Assembly: GCA_009839925.1 (NCBI GenBank)
Contig: VXOS01000168.1
Location: 1 to 44,177, forward strand
Direction: 5' to 3'
Source of the DNA: Chloroflexota bacterium
Lineage (GTDB): Bacteria > Chloroflexota > Dehalococcoidia > UBA2979
Length of the DNA stretch: 44,177 nucleotides
The position numbers and the translations under genes were made by a program. Shown here piece after piece: positions 21,510 through 30,901 of this stretch; positions within the stretch are counted from its first letter, which is position 1, and every line of letters starts with the position of its first letter. A model generated the notes under the pieces. It was not told the DNA's origin. It saw only the letters and a list, made by a program, of their open reading frames with translations, and searched no databases.

Positions 21510-23861
21510 ATGCTTGCCCGGGTCGGCGTGTGGTGCTTCAGCAACCCGCGCAAGACGGTCGCCGGCTGGATCGCGATCATCGTCGCGGTGGTCGTCGCCT
21601 TCCTCGTCGTCGGCTCGGCGTACGACGCACGGTTCGAGCCGCCGGACTCGGAGAGCCGGAGCGGGCGCGAGGTGCTCACGGAGTACTTCGGCGATCGCGC
21701 GGGTCGTGCCGGCGGTGCCATCGTCTTCCGTGCCGAGTCCGGCATCCGCGATCCGGAGGTGCGCGCCGCGATCGAAGGGATGCTGGCGGACGTCTCGGCC
21801 CTCGAGGGCGTGATCGTGACCAGCCCCTACGCGCCCGAGCAACTCCATCAGATCCCCGGTGGCGACGCCCCGCCCTCGGGCGACGCTCCGTTCACCCTGC
21901 ACACCCAGCAGGGTCACCAGATCAGCCCGGACGGCCGCATCGCCTACGCCAGCCTTAACCTCTCGCCGGACATCGACTTCGGTCGGGCCCCGGAGATTGG
22001 GGCCGAGATCGCCGCGATGGCGCCGGATCGGCCGGGCCTGCAGGTGGAGATCGCCGGCGACGCGCTGGCTCCGCTCCAGACGCCCGAGTCGGAGTTCATT
22101 GGCCTCGCTTTCGCCATCGTGGTGCTGATCGTGGCCTTCGGTTCGGTGCTGGCGATGGGTCTCCCGATCGCGGTCGCCGGCGCGGGCGTCGGGCTCGGCT
22201 CGGCGCTGACCGCGCTGCTCTCGAACCTGCTCGCGATCCCGGAGTTCGCGGTCTCGATCGGTGCGATGATCGGGCTCGGTGTCGGTATCGACTACGCGCT
22301 GTTCATCGTCAACCGCTACCGCGACGGCATCCACGGCAACGGCAGCAGCGGCGCCACGCGACCGATGTACCGGGCGATCGATACGGCCGGTCGGGCCGTC
22401 ATCTTCGCGGGAGTCACCGTCGTGATCTCGCTGCTGGGCATGATCCTGATCGGCTTGCCGTTCGTCACCGGGCTGGCCGTGAGCGCGGCGCTGACCGTGG
22501 CCGCCACGATGGCCGCCTCGGTCACGCTGTTGCCGGCCCTGATCGGGTTCGTGCGCGAGCGGATCGAGATCACGCGCTGGCGCGGGCTGGTGGCTGCCGG
22601 GCTCGCCGCGGTGGCGCTGCTGGGCCTGGGCCTGGGCTTCCGCCCGCTGTTGCTCGGCCTGCCACTGGCGCTGCTCGTGCTGCTCGCGGGATACGTCCTG
22701 CCGCCGCTTCGCTGGATCGTACCGAGGCGGGCGCCGCGGCCGCTGCAGCGCACCCTTGCCTGGCGCTGGAGTCGCTGGGTGCAGGCACACCCGTGGGTGG
22801 CGCTGATCGCTGGCGCCGCGGTGCTCCTGGCGGTGGCCACCCCGATCCCCTCGCTGCGCCTCAACTTCCCGGACGAGAGCAACTTCCCGGAGGAGTCGAC
22901 GACGAGACGCGCTTACGACCTGCTGGCCGAGGGCTTTGGGCCCGGCTTCAACGGGCCGCTGATCGTCACCGCGCAGCCGACCGTCGACGCTGACCGCGCG
23001 GCGCTCGCGACGCTCGTCGAGGCGCTCGGCAGCGCGGAGGGCGTGGCCGTGGCGAACGGGCCGCTGCCAAGTGACCCCTTGGACCCCGCGAACGCTCCGG
23101 CCTACATCATCCAGGTCGTCCCGGAGACCGCGCCGCAGGACGAGGCGACCTCCGACCTGGTGCGGAGCCTGCGCGAGGACGTCGTGCCCTCGGCCGTCGC
23201 CGGGAGCACGCTCGACGTCAAGGTCACCGGGATGATGGCGTCGAGCATCGACTTCACCACGTACCTGGCGGGTCGCATCCCGCTCTTCGTCGGCGTGGTG
23301 CTCGCGCTCTCGTTCGTGCTGCTGATGCTCGTCTTCCGCTCGATCCTGGTGCCGATCAAGGCCGTGATCATGAACCTGCTCTCGATCGCCGCCGCGTTCG
23401 GCGTCGTCGTGGCGGTCTTCCAGTGGGGCTGGCTGGGCTCACTGATCGGCATCGCCGGAGGCCCGATCGATCCGTTCATCCCGATGATGATGTTCGCGAT
23501 CGTCTTCGGGCTCTCGATGGACTACGAGGTGTTCCTGCTGACCCGCATGCGGGAGGCCTACTTCCGCAGCGGCAAGGCGAAGGACTCGGTCGCCCACGGC
23601 CTTGCCTCGACGGCGCACCTGATCACCGCGGCGGCCCTGATCATGGTCTTCATCTTCGGCAGCTTCGTGTTCGAAGAGTACCGCACGCTCAAGATGTTCG
23701 GCCTCGGCCTCGCGGTCGCGGTGGCGCTCGATGCGACCGTGGTGCGGATGCTGCTGGTGCCCGCGACGATGGCGCTGCTGGGCGAGCGCAACTGGTGGCT
23801 GCCCGGCTGGCTCGACCGCCTCCTGCCGCGCTTCATCGTCGAGGGCGACTCGTCGCAGTAG
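21510..23861 (+). CDS. MMPL/RND-family transporter
   Basis: Multi-TM; IGAMIGLGVGIDYALFIVNRYRDG; MMMFAIVFGLSMDYEVFLLTRMREAYFRSG. Confidence 0.9.
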   Translation: MLARVGVWCFSNPRKTVAGWIAIIVAVVVAFLVVGSAYDARFEPPDSESRSGREVLTEYFGDRAGRAGGAIVFRAESGIRDPEVRAAIEGMLADVSALEGVIVTSPYAPEQLHQIPGGDAPPSGDAPFTLHTQQGHQISPDGRIAYASLNLSPDIDFGRAPEIGAEIAAMAPDRPGLQVEIAGDALAPLQTPESEFIGLAFAIVVLIVAFGSVLAMGLPIAVAGAGVGLGSALTALLSNLLAIPEFAVSIGAMIGLGVGIDYALFIVNRYRDGIHGNGSSGATRPMYRAIDTAGRAVIFAGVTVVISLLGMILIGLPFVTGLAVSAALTVAATMAASVTLLPALIGFVRERIEITRWRGLVAAGLAAVALLGLGLGFRPLLLGLPLALLVLLAGYVLPPLRWIVPRRAPRPLQRTLAWRWSRWVQAHPWVALIAGAAVLLAVATPIPSLRLNFPDESNFPEESTTRRAYDLLAEGFGPGFNGPLIVTAQPTVDADRAALATLVEALGSAEGVAVANGPLPSDPLDPANAPAYIIQVVPETAPQDEATSDLVRSLREDVVPSAVAGSTLDVKVTGMMASSIDFTTYLAGRIPLFVGVVLALSFVLLMLVFRSILVPIKAVIMNLLSIAAAFGVVVAVFQWGWLGSLIGIAGGPIDPFIPMMMFAIVFGLSMDYEVFLLTRMREAYFRSGKAKDSVAHGLASTAHLITAAALIMVFIFGSFVFEEYRTLKMFGLGLAVAVALDATVVRMLLVPATMALLGERNWWLPGWLDRLLPRFIVEGDSSQ

Positions 23862-23948
23862 CGGGCGCGCGGGGTCGCCGGCGCGCCCTGGCAGTGGCCC
23901 TCGATGCTGCCGACCTGTGCTTCAGTCGCCCGGTGTGGACATAAGAGC

Positions 23949-24024
23949 TGGCTCCCCGACGTGGACTCGAACCACGAACCTAGCGGTTAACAGCCGCTCG
24001 CTCTACCAATTGAGCTATCGGGGA
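23949..24024 (-). tRNA. tRNA-Asn(GTT) with encoded CCA
   Basis: TCCCCGATAGCTCAATTGGTAGAGCGAGCGGCTGTTAACCGCTAGGTTCGTGGTTCGAGTCCACGTCGGGGAGCCA; full cloverleaf. Confidence 0.97.
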
Positions 24025-24174
24025 GCGGCGAATCCAGTGTGCGCGATGGGGTAACGAGCGGCAAGACGCGCCGCGCCGCGCGACGCGCCGGCGATGCGGC
24101 CCCGGCGGCAGCGCTCTACAGTGCTCGCGAGGCGGCAACTCCGCTCGAGGTTGGCGCGAGGGACGGAGGCGAAG

Positions 24175-25029
24175 ATGGGCCGGCTCGACGACCGGGTGGC
24201 GATCGTGACGGGGACCAGCCGCGGGATCGGCAAGGCGATCGCGGAGCTGTTCGCCGCCGAGGGCGCGCAGGTCGCCTGCGTCGCGCGCACGCTGGAGGAG
24301 GGCGATCACCGCCTCGAGGGCTCGCTGCGCGGCACGGTTGAGACGATCGAGCAGGCAGGCGGCACGGCGATCGCCATCCAGGCGAACGTCGGCAGCGAGG
24401 ACGGCTGCGAGGCGATCGTCGCGCAGACCGTCGACGCGTTCGGGCGCGTCGACGTGCTCGTCAACAACGCGGCGATGACCACCTACCATCCGCTGACCGA
24501 GTTCCCGCTGCGGCGCTGGAAGCTGGGCTTCGACGTCAACATCCACGCGCCGTTCTACCTCTCGCAGCTCGTGCTGCCGGGGATGATCGAGCGGGGGCGG
24601 GGCGCGATCTGCAACATCTCGTCGAGCAGCTCGGGCGGGCCCGGCCGCTCGCCCTACGCCGAGCAGGAGCGTGTCGACGCGGGGACGATGTACGGGGCCT
24701 CGAAGGCGGCGCTGGAGCGCTTCACGCAGGGGCTGGCGGCCGAGCTGTGGCCGCACCGCATCGCCGTCAGCGCGCTCTCGCCCTCGAACCTGGTGCCGAC
24801 GCCGGGGGCGACGGCGAGCGAGCTCGGTCCGGGCGCGAACCTCGCTGCGGTGGTCACGGAGCCGGCCGACCACATGGCGCAAGCGGCGCTGTGGCTGGTC
24901 TCCGAGCCCGCCGAGCGCTTCTCCGGCCGCGTCGTGCACAGCCAGCCGTTCCTCGTCGAGTGCGGCGTCATCGACCACGCCACGGGCGGCGGCGTCGAGC
25001 GCCGCGGTTCTGCGTTCTCGGATACGTAG
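24175..25029 (+). CDS. SDR-family oxidoreductase (insert-containing subfamily)
   Basis: VAIVTGTSRGIGKAIAELF; DVLVNNAAM; YGASK; EEGDHRLEGSL insertion. Confidence 0.9.
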   Translation: MGRLDDRVAIVTGTSRGIGKAIAELFAAEGAQVACVARTLEEGDHRLEGSLRGTVETIEQAGGTAIAIQANVGSEDGCEAIVAQTVDAFGRVDVLVNNAAMTTYHPLTEFPLRRWKLGFDVNIHAPFYLSQLVLPGMIERGRGAICNISSSSSGGPGRSPYAEQERVDAGTMYGASKAALERFTQGLAAELWPHRIAVSALSPSNLVPTPGATASELGPGANLAAVVTEPADHMAQAALWLVSEPAERFSGRVVHSQPFLVECGVIDHATGGGVERRGSAFSDT

Positions 25030-25055
25030 GCGGGCGCACCGGAGCGCCCGGAGGA

Positions 25056-25484
25056 CTACCCCGCCGGGCGGAAGTAGGGGAGCGTGATCTCGTCGTTGAT
25101 GGCGTGGAAGACGACCTCGACGGGGAGGCCGATACGGACGTCGTCGACGGACATGTCGATCAGATTGGTCATCATGTACCAGCCCTCTTCCACCTCGATG
25201 ATTGCCGAGATGTAGGGCGTCTCGAAGCTTGGCTGCTGCGGGCGGTAGACGGTGGTCCAGCTGTAGACGGTGCCCTTGCCGCTGCTCCGGACCCACTCGA
25301 GTTCCTCGCTCAGGCAGAATGTGCAGGCCGGTTGCGGGATGAAGACGTAGCCCTCGCACTCGACGCAGCGCTGCACCATTAGCTCGCCGCGCTTGCAGCC
25401 CTCCCAGTGCGGCTCCGAGACCGGGGTGGGGTAAGGAAGCGGGATGCCCTCGGGCTGCGGCTGGAGAACGGCTTCGCTGCTCAT
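25056..25484 (-). CDS. Zn-ribbon/OB-fold (DUF35) acyl-CoA-associated protein
   Basis: MVQRCVECEGYVFIPQPACTFCLSEELEWVRSSGKGTVYSWTTV. Confidence 0.9.
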   Translation of the reverse strand: MSSEAVLQPQPEGIPLPYPTPVSEPHWEGCKRGELMVQRCVECEGYVFIPQPACTFCLSEELEWVRSSGKGTVYSWTTVYRPQQPSFETPYISAIIEVEEGWYMMTNLIDMSVDDVRIGLPVEVVFHAINDEITLPYFRPAG

Positions 25485-25517
25485 GCGGGCTCCTGACCTG
25501 GCTGACGCGGCTGCTGG

Positions 25518-26321
25518 CTAGTGGATCGGCGGCGAATGCGTCGGGTCGCGCCCGAGCAGGATATCGTCTGCGGCCCCCTTGACGCGATCCTTCTCGCCCT
25601 CGGGGTGGGTAAGGATGTAGAAACGCTCGTCGCGGATCGACTCGAACACCAGATCGCCGACCTGGCTCGGCAGCAGGTAGCCGGCGGCTGCCTCCTCGAC
25701 GTCCTTGCCCTCGCGCTCCAGGTGCGCCGCCATCATCGGCGTGCGGATCCGGCCCGGACAGAGCACGGCCGCGCGCAGCTTCGACCCGGCAGCCACGAGG
25801 TCGTGGTGCAGCGACTCGGTGAGTGCGACGACCGCGTGCTTCGTCGCCACGTAGGGCGAGATGCCCGGCCGCGAGCCGAGGCCGGCCGCCGAGGCGGTGT
25901 TGACGATGCAGCCCTCGGAGTCCTGGGCCAGCATGTGCGGCAGGAAGCTGCGGATGCCGTGGATCACGCCGCGCAGGTTGATCGCGATGACGCGCTCCCA
26001 GTCCTCCTGCGAGACCTCCCAGATCGGCCCGTCCGGCGAGTTCACGCCGGCGTTGTTGCAGAGCACATGCACCGCGCCGAACTCGTCCAGCACGCGGCGC
26101 ACGAGGTCGTCGACCTGATCGGGGTCGGCGACGTCGACTGGCACGCCGAGGGCGCTCGCGCCGTGCTCGGCGAGGCGCGACTCGGCCTCCGGCAGCGCGT
26201 CCTCGTCGATGTCGGCGAGGACCACCGTCATGCCCGCGGCGGCGAAGCGCTCGGCCATGCCGAAGCCGATCCCGCTCGCTCCGCCCGTGATGACGGCGAC
26301 CTTGCCCTCGAAGTCCTGCAT
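25518..26321 (-). CDS. SDR-family oxidoreductase
   Basis: KVAVITGGASGIGFGMAERF; VLCNNAGV; YVATKHAVV. Confidence 0.92.
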   Translation of the reverse strand: MQDFEGKVAVITGGASGIGFGMAERFAAAGMTVVLADIDEDALPEAESRLAEHGASALGVPVDVADPDQVDDLVRRVLDEFGAVHVLCNNAGVNSPDGPIWEVSQEDWERVIAINLRGVIHGIRSFLPHMLAQDSEGCIVNTASAAGLGSRPGISPYVATKHAVVALTESLHHDLVAAGSKLRAAVLCPGRIRTPMMAAHLEREGKDVEEAAAGYLLPSQVGDLVFESIRDERFYILTHPEGEKDRVKGAADDILLGRDPTHSPPIH

Positions 26322-26345
26322 GACGCCTCCGGCACGCGGCGGATT

Positions 26346-27224
26346 CTACGCGCTCGCGCGCTGGGCGACCGATTCGGCGCGGGTGAGCAGGGCGGGCGCG
26401 CGCAGCTGCTCGGCGACGGCGGCGAAGTCCGCCGTGGGGCCGGTCCAGCGCAGCTCGTCGACGGAGGCGAAGACCTCGGCGTCCGTGCGCAGCGTGGCGA
26501 GGTCGCGGAAGAGGAAGGCGAGGTCGCGCTGCTCGGCGAGCGTCGCGGCCAGCTTCGCCGCGCCGCGCACCCTCACGTCCCAGGCGTCCGGGTCGGCCGG
26601 GATCGCCTCGATGTGGCCGTAGCGGGCGAGCACGGTGGCGGTCGACTTCGCGCCCCAGCCGGGCAGGCCGGGAAAGCCGTCGGCGCTGTCGCCGACGAGC
26701 GCGAGGTAGTCCGGGATCGCGGCGGGCGGGACGCCGAAGCGCTCCTCGACGGCCGCGGCGTCGCGCGTCTCGCGGTTGCGGCGGTCGAGCTGGACGATCT
26801 TGCCGCCGACGCACTGCGAGAGGTCCTTGTCCGGCGTCGCAATCACGACGCGGCGCACCGAGGCGTCCTCGGCGGCCAGCACGGCGGCGGCCGCGAGCGC
26901 GTCGTCGGCCTCGAGGTCGACCATCGGCCAGACGCGCACGCCGAGGGCCTGCAGCGCGTCCTCGAGCGGGCCGAACTGGCCGAACAGGGCCGGGTCGATG
27001 CCCTCGCCGGTCTTGTAGCCGGGCCAGAGGTCGTTGCGGAACGACTCGATCACGTGGTCGGTCGCCACGCCGAGGTGGGTGACGCCCTCGCCGAAGAGGC
27101 GCAGCACGGATTCGAGCACGCCGACGACCGCGCCGGCCTCGTTGCCGTCGCGGTCGCGATGCGGGGGCACCGCGTAGAAGTGGCGGAACAGCTCGTACGT
27201 GCCGTCGAGGAGGTAGACGTCCAT
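26346..27224 (-). CDS. Stand-alone 5'-3' exonuclease (Pol I N-terminal/FEN-like)
   Basis: MDVYLLDGTYELFRHFYA; DLEADDALAAAAVLA; ATPDKDLSQCV; YLALVGDSADGFPGLPGWGAKSTATVLARYG. Confidence 0.9.
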   Translation of the reverse strand: MDVYLLDGTYELFRHFYAVPPHRDRDGNEAGAVVGVLESVLRLFGEGVTHLGVATDHVIESFRNDLWPGYKTGEGIDPALFGQFGPLEDALQALGVRVWPMVDLEADDALAAAAVLAAEDASVRRVVIATPDKDLSQCVGGKIVQLDRRNRETRDAAAVEERFGVPPAAIPDYLALVGDSADGFPGLPGWGAKSTATVLARYGHIEAIPADPDAWDVRVRGAAKLAATLAEQRDLAFLFRDLATLRTDAEVFASVDELRWTGPTADFAAVAEQLRAPALLTRAESVAQRASA

Positions 27225-27280
27225 CGCCGCCAGCGTACGCGATCGACGCCGGGCGGTTCGAAGCCTCGCTGCCTCCGGCG

Positions 27281-28396
27281 CTACGGCACGAGCATCGCGC
27301 GCGAGATCTGCGTCTGGCGCTCGTTCCACTCGGCCTGCGCGAACGCCTCGTTCACGTCGTCGAGCGAGTAGTTGTCGGACACCAGCTTGGTGTACGGCCG
27401 CTTGTCGAGGTTCTTGACCAGCATCTCCATCATCACCGGCAGCAGGTGCGGCCGGTACATCGAGGAGCCCATGATCTTCTTGCCGCGCAGGATCGTGGAC
27501 GGGTCGATCGCCACCGTGCGGCCTCGCACGATGTCGCCGATCTCGACGAAGGTGCCGCCATTGGTGAGGTACTCGAGGCCCTCGACCAGCAGCTCGGCGC
27601 GCCCGACGAGCTCCATCACGTAGTTGGCGCCGCGGCCGTCTGTGAGCTCGAAGATGCGGTCGCGCCGCGCCTCGAGGCTGTCGTACTCGTCGATGTTGAT
27701 CGTGTAGTCGGCGCCGAACTCCTCGGCTAGCGCGAGCCGCTCGGGGATGCGGTCGAGCACGATCACGCGGTGCGCGCCCATGTCCTTCGCCATCGCCGTG
27801 GCGTTGAGGCCGAGGCCGCCCGCGCCCTGGACCACCAGGTAGTCGCCCTCGCCGAGCCCGGAGCGGAGGAGGCCCTCCGTGACGGTGCCCATCGCGCAGT
27901 TGATCCAGCCGAGGACGGAGTCGGGCAGCTCGTCCGGCACCTTGTAGACGGGGTGGTTCGCGGGGATCCAGAAGTAGTCCGCGTAGGTGCCGGTGAAGTA
28001 GGGCCAGTCGCCGGCGATGCGCGCGCCGATGCCGGCCTGGCGGTCGGAGCACCAGTTGTGCTCGCCGCGGCCGCACTGGTAGCAGTTGTTGCAGGGGAAG
28101 ATCGCCGCGTACATCACGCGGTCGCCCTCCTCGAGCGGGCGGCCCAGCGAGTCGGTCGTGCGGCCCGCGCCGAGGCTCCAGACCACGCCGGTGCCCTCGT
28201 GGCCCATGTTCTTGCCGGAGGGCGGGAGCGGGACGTTGATCTGGTCGCCGCGCCAGGTGTGGAGGTCGGAGCCGCAGACGCCTGCCTGCGTCATACGCAG
28301 GATCATGCCGTTCGGTTCCGGCTCGGGGACGGCGTACTCCTCGATGACGAACGGCTCGTTGTACTCCTTGACGACGACGATGCGGCCGGTGGTCAT
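27281..28396 (-). CDS. Zinc-dependent medium-chain alcohol dehydrogenase
   Basis: AGVCGSDLHTWRG; GHEGTGVV; CNNCYQCGRGEHNWCSD; VVQGAGGLGLNATAMAK. Confidence 0.92.
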   Translation of the reverse strand: MTTGRIVVVKEYNEPFVIEEYAVPEPEPNGMILRMTQAGVCGSDLHTWRGDQINVPLPPSGKNMGHEGTGVVWSLGAGRTTDSLGRPLEEGDRVMYAAIFPCNNCYQCGRGEHNWCSDRQAGIGARIAGDWPYFTGTYADYFWIPANHPVYKVPDELPDSVLGWINCAMGTVTEGLLRSGLGEGDYLVVQGAGGLGLNATAMAKDMGAHRVIVLDRIPERLALAEEFGADYTINIDEYDSLEARRDRIFELTDGRGANYVMELVGRAELLVEGLEYLTNGGTFVEIGDIVRGRTVAIDPSTILRGKKIMGSSMYRPHLLPVMMEMLVKNLDKRPYTKLVSDNYSLDDVNEAFAQAEWNERQTQISRAMLVP

Positions 28397-28496
28397 GCGT
28401 TACCCCCTCCTACTGCTTTGCAGTCGGCATGATACGCGGCCCGGGGGCCGTCCGCGCGGCGTGCGGAAATCGAGGCGCTCCGGGGTCGCCGCGGGC

Positions 28497-29318
28497 TCAG
28501 GCCTCGAGCTGGTGCACCATTACGACGTCGCCCTGCGTGCGGTAGCCGAGCGAGCGCAGCAGCGCCATGCCCGCGTCGTTCTCCTCGTTGACCATCACGT
28601 AGATGATCCGGTTCCCGGCCCGCGCGAGGTGCGCGTGGGCCTCGGCGAAGAGCGCCTGCGCGACGCCTCGGCGGCGGCGCGCGGGCACGACGGCGACGTG
28701 GTAGACGTAGGCGCGCCAGCCGTCGACCGTGGCGACGATCGCGCCAACCAGCGCGCCTTCCTCCTCGGCGACGAGCGCGATCGCGCCGGGGCTGGTGATC
28801 AGCGTCTCCCACTCGTCCTCGTCGACGGTCTCGAGGCGCGACTCGTCCCACAGCGCCTGGATGCGCTCGTGATCGCGCAGCGTGGCGCGGCGGAACTCGA
28901 GGCGACTCGGGAGCTGCGCCTCGATGTGCCGGATCGGCAACTCGAAGCGCCGCCGCGCCTGGTCGAGGATGTCGAGGCGCAGCCAGCGGGAGATGCTGGC
29001 GGGCAGCGTGCAGAGCAGCAGCTCGTCGTAGGCGCCGGGGTGCTCGTCGAGCTCGTCCTCGATCGCGAGCAGCGGGGCGGCGTCGCCGATGGTGGTGCGC
29101 TCCACGGTGACGCCCGCGCGCTCCAGCATCGTGCGCGCCTGCTCGGCGCGGCCGCGCGTGACGGCGTCGAAGGGGCCGCCCCGCACGTGCGAGGGCAGCA
29201 GCGCCGGCAGCAGCAGCGCGAACGTGGAGCCCGCGTGCTCGTCCGACAACTCCTTCGCCCTCGAGACGAGCTCGGGGCTGGTGGCGGTCTGGTCCGCGAC
29301 GATCAGGTAGCGAGGCAT
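28497..29318 (-). CDS. GNAT acetyltransferase with N-terminal Usp/HUP-like domain
   Basis: N-terminal MPRYLIVADQTATSPELVSRAKEL...YDELLLCTLPASISRWLRLDILDQARR; C-terminal VYHVAVVPARRRRGVAQALFAEAHAHL. Confidence 0.78.
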   Translation of the reverse strand: MPRYLIVADQTATSPELVSRAKELSDEHAGSTFALLLPALLPSHVRGGPFDAVTRGRAEQARTMLERAGVTVERTTIGDAAPLLAIEDELDEHPGAYDELLLCTLPASISRWLRLDILDQARRRFELPIRHIEAQLPSRLEFRRATLRDHERIQALWDESRLETVDEDEWETLITSPGAIALVAEEEGALVGAIVATVDGWRAYVYHVAVVPARRRRGVAQALFAEAHAHLARAGNRIIYVMVNEENDAGMALLRSLGYRTQGDVVMVHQLEA

Positions 29319-29421
29319 GGCGTCCTCCCGGTGTCGTGACGCGCCGCAGGTGAGGCACGGATTGCCCTGGTGGGCGAGGGTACCAGTGCGCGCGAGTAGC
29401 GTGCAGCGCGGGGCGGTCGGG

Positions 29422-30786
29422 TCAGCGCTCCGCGACGACGCCCGCGGGCTCGCGCGCCTCGCTCTCGGGAACCTCGAAGTGCGCGCCCGCCCGGCTGCGC
29501 CGGAAGTCGCCCGCCAGTGCGAAGATCGCGAGGGCGCCGACGATCAGGACGAGGCCGAAGGCGATCTGGGCCGGCTGCACGCCGATGCCGTCCGAAAGGA
29601 ACCCGGCGGCAGCCCCGCCGGCGGTCATGAAGGCGCGATCGAGCGTGAGCACGCCGAACACTCGCCCGTGCATGCGCGGCGGCGCCGTCAGCAGCAAGGC
29701 CGAGCGCGTGAGCGCCATATAGGCGCTTTGCAGCCCGCCGAGGACGGCGAGCATTGCGAACGGGATGACGAAACCGGCCGGCCCGGGGATGTAGCTGGTC
29801 AGCGAGAGCAGGACCAGCGCTGCGCCGAACACCGCCGTCATCAACGGCAGGATCACGCCCAGGCGGGTTGGCTGCTGCGTGGCGATCAGCAAGGACGCGA
29901 GCAGGGCGGCGACGCCCATCAGCGCCGTCATGCCGCCGAAGCCGGTGCTGCCGATGTCGAACACCTTCTCGGCAAAGAGCGGGGCGAAGACCTGGAGGAA
30001 CGACATCCCGAACATGAAGTAGATCATCGAGAGCAGCAGCACACCGCGGATCGCCGGGTGCGTGAAGGTGAAGCGCAGGCCCTCGAGCAGCCCGCCGGTG
30101 AGCCCGCTCGCGCTGCGCGCCACACCGCTCCTGATAGGCGCGACCCTCAGCATATACGTGGAGAAGACGGGGATGGCGTAGACGAGGGCAATCAAGGCGA
30201 ATGCTCCGGTCGCGCCGAACACGCCGTAGAGGATCCCGCCGCTTGCTGCTCCGAAGATGCGCATCGTGTTCTGCGTTGCGCTCATCAACGCGACGGCGTT
30301 CGTGACGTGTGTCTCGGGCACGACGGAGGGCACGAGGCCCATGCGGGCGGGCTGGTCGAACGCCATGAACGTCCCGCGGACCACGGCGTACGCGTACATG
30401 TGCCAGAGTTCGAGGAGGCCGAGCGCAAGGATCGCCACAAAGCCGACGTTGAGCAGGAACGCCCCTGTCTTCATGACCAGCAGCACCGATCGTCGGTCGA
30501 ACGAGTCGGCGATCACGCCCGCCCACATCCCGAGGATGAACTGGGGGACCGTGCGTACGGCGAGGACGCCTCCGACGTGAGTGGCCGACCCGTCCGTGAG
30601 GTCGAGCACGAGGAAGGGGCGGGCGATCTGCTCCATCCAGATGCCGCCGGCGTGCCCGGCCTGGCCGAGCCAGAGGTATCGGTAATTCCTGATCTTGAGG
30701 GAGGCCCAGGTGCCAGGCCGAACCGGACTCCGCAGCGTTCCGGAATCCCGTGCCTCGCTGGCGCCCGCGGCGCGCTCCTCGCTCAA
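29422..30786 (-). CDS. MFS transporter (exporter-like)
   Basis: 12-TM hydrophobic pattern; NYRYLWLGQAGHAGGIWMEQIARPFLVLDLT; GVIADSFDRRSVLL. Confidence 0.9.
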   Translation of the reverse strand: MSEERAAGASEARDSGTLRSPVRPGTWASLKIRNYRYLWLGQAGHAGGIWMEQIARPFLVLDLTDGSATHVGGVLAVRTVPQFILGMWAGVIADSFDRRSVLLVMKTGAFLLNVGFVAILALGLLELWHMYAYAVVRGTFMAFDQPARMGLVPSVVPETHVTNAVALMSATQNTMRIFGAASGGILYGVFGATGAFALIALVYAIPVFSTYMLRVAPIRSGVARSASGLTGGLLEGLRFTFTHPAIRGVLLLSMIYFMFGMSFLQVFAPLFAEKVFDIGSTGFGGMTALMGVAALLASLLIATQQPTRLGVILPLMTAVFGAALVLLSLTSYIPGPAGFVIPFAMLAVLGGLQSAYMALTRSALLLTAPPRMHGRVFGVLTLDRAFMTAGGAAAGFLSDGIGVQPAQIAFGLVLIVGALAIFALAGDFRRSRAGAHFEVPESEAREPAGVVAER

Positions 30787-30901
30787 ACGGCCTCCTCGGC
30801 CCCGGAGGTGACGCCGGCAAGCGACGCTGCGCGTCCGTCGGCTCGCGCGAACGGGGCCGTGCCCGAGCGTAACACGCCCCCGCGGCGGCGCTGCTCTCCG
30901 C

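Noticed and set aside
23949-24024. tRNA-Asn as an integration site with duplicated 3' end
   Set aside because: No second copy of the tRNA 3' sequence (GGTTCGAGTCCACGTCGGGGA) noticed elsewhere in the window and no integrase nearby.
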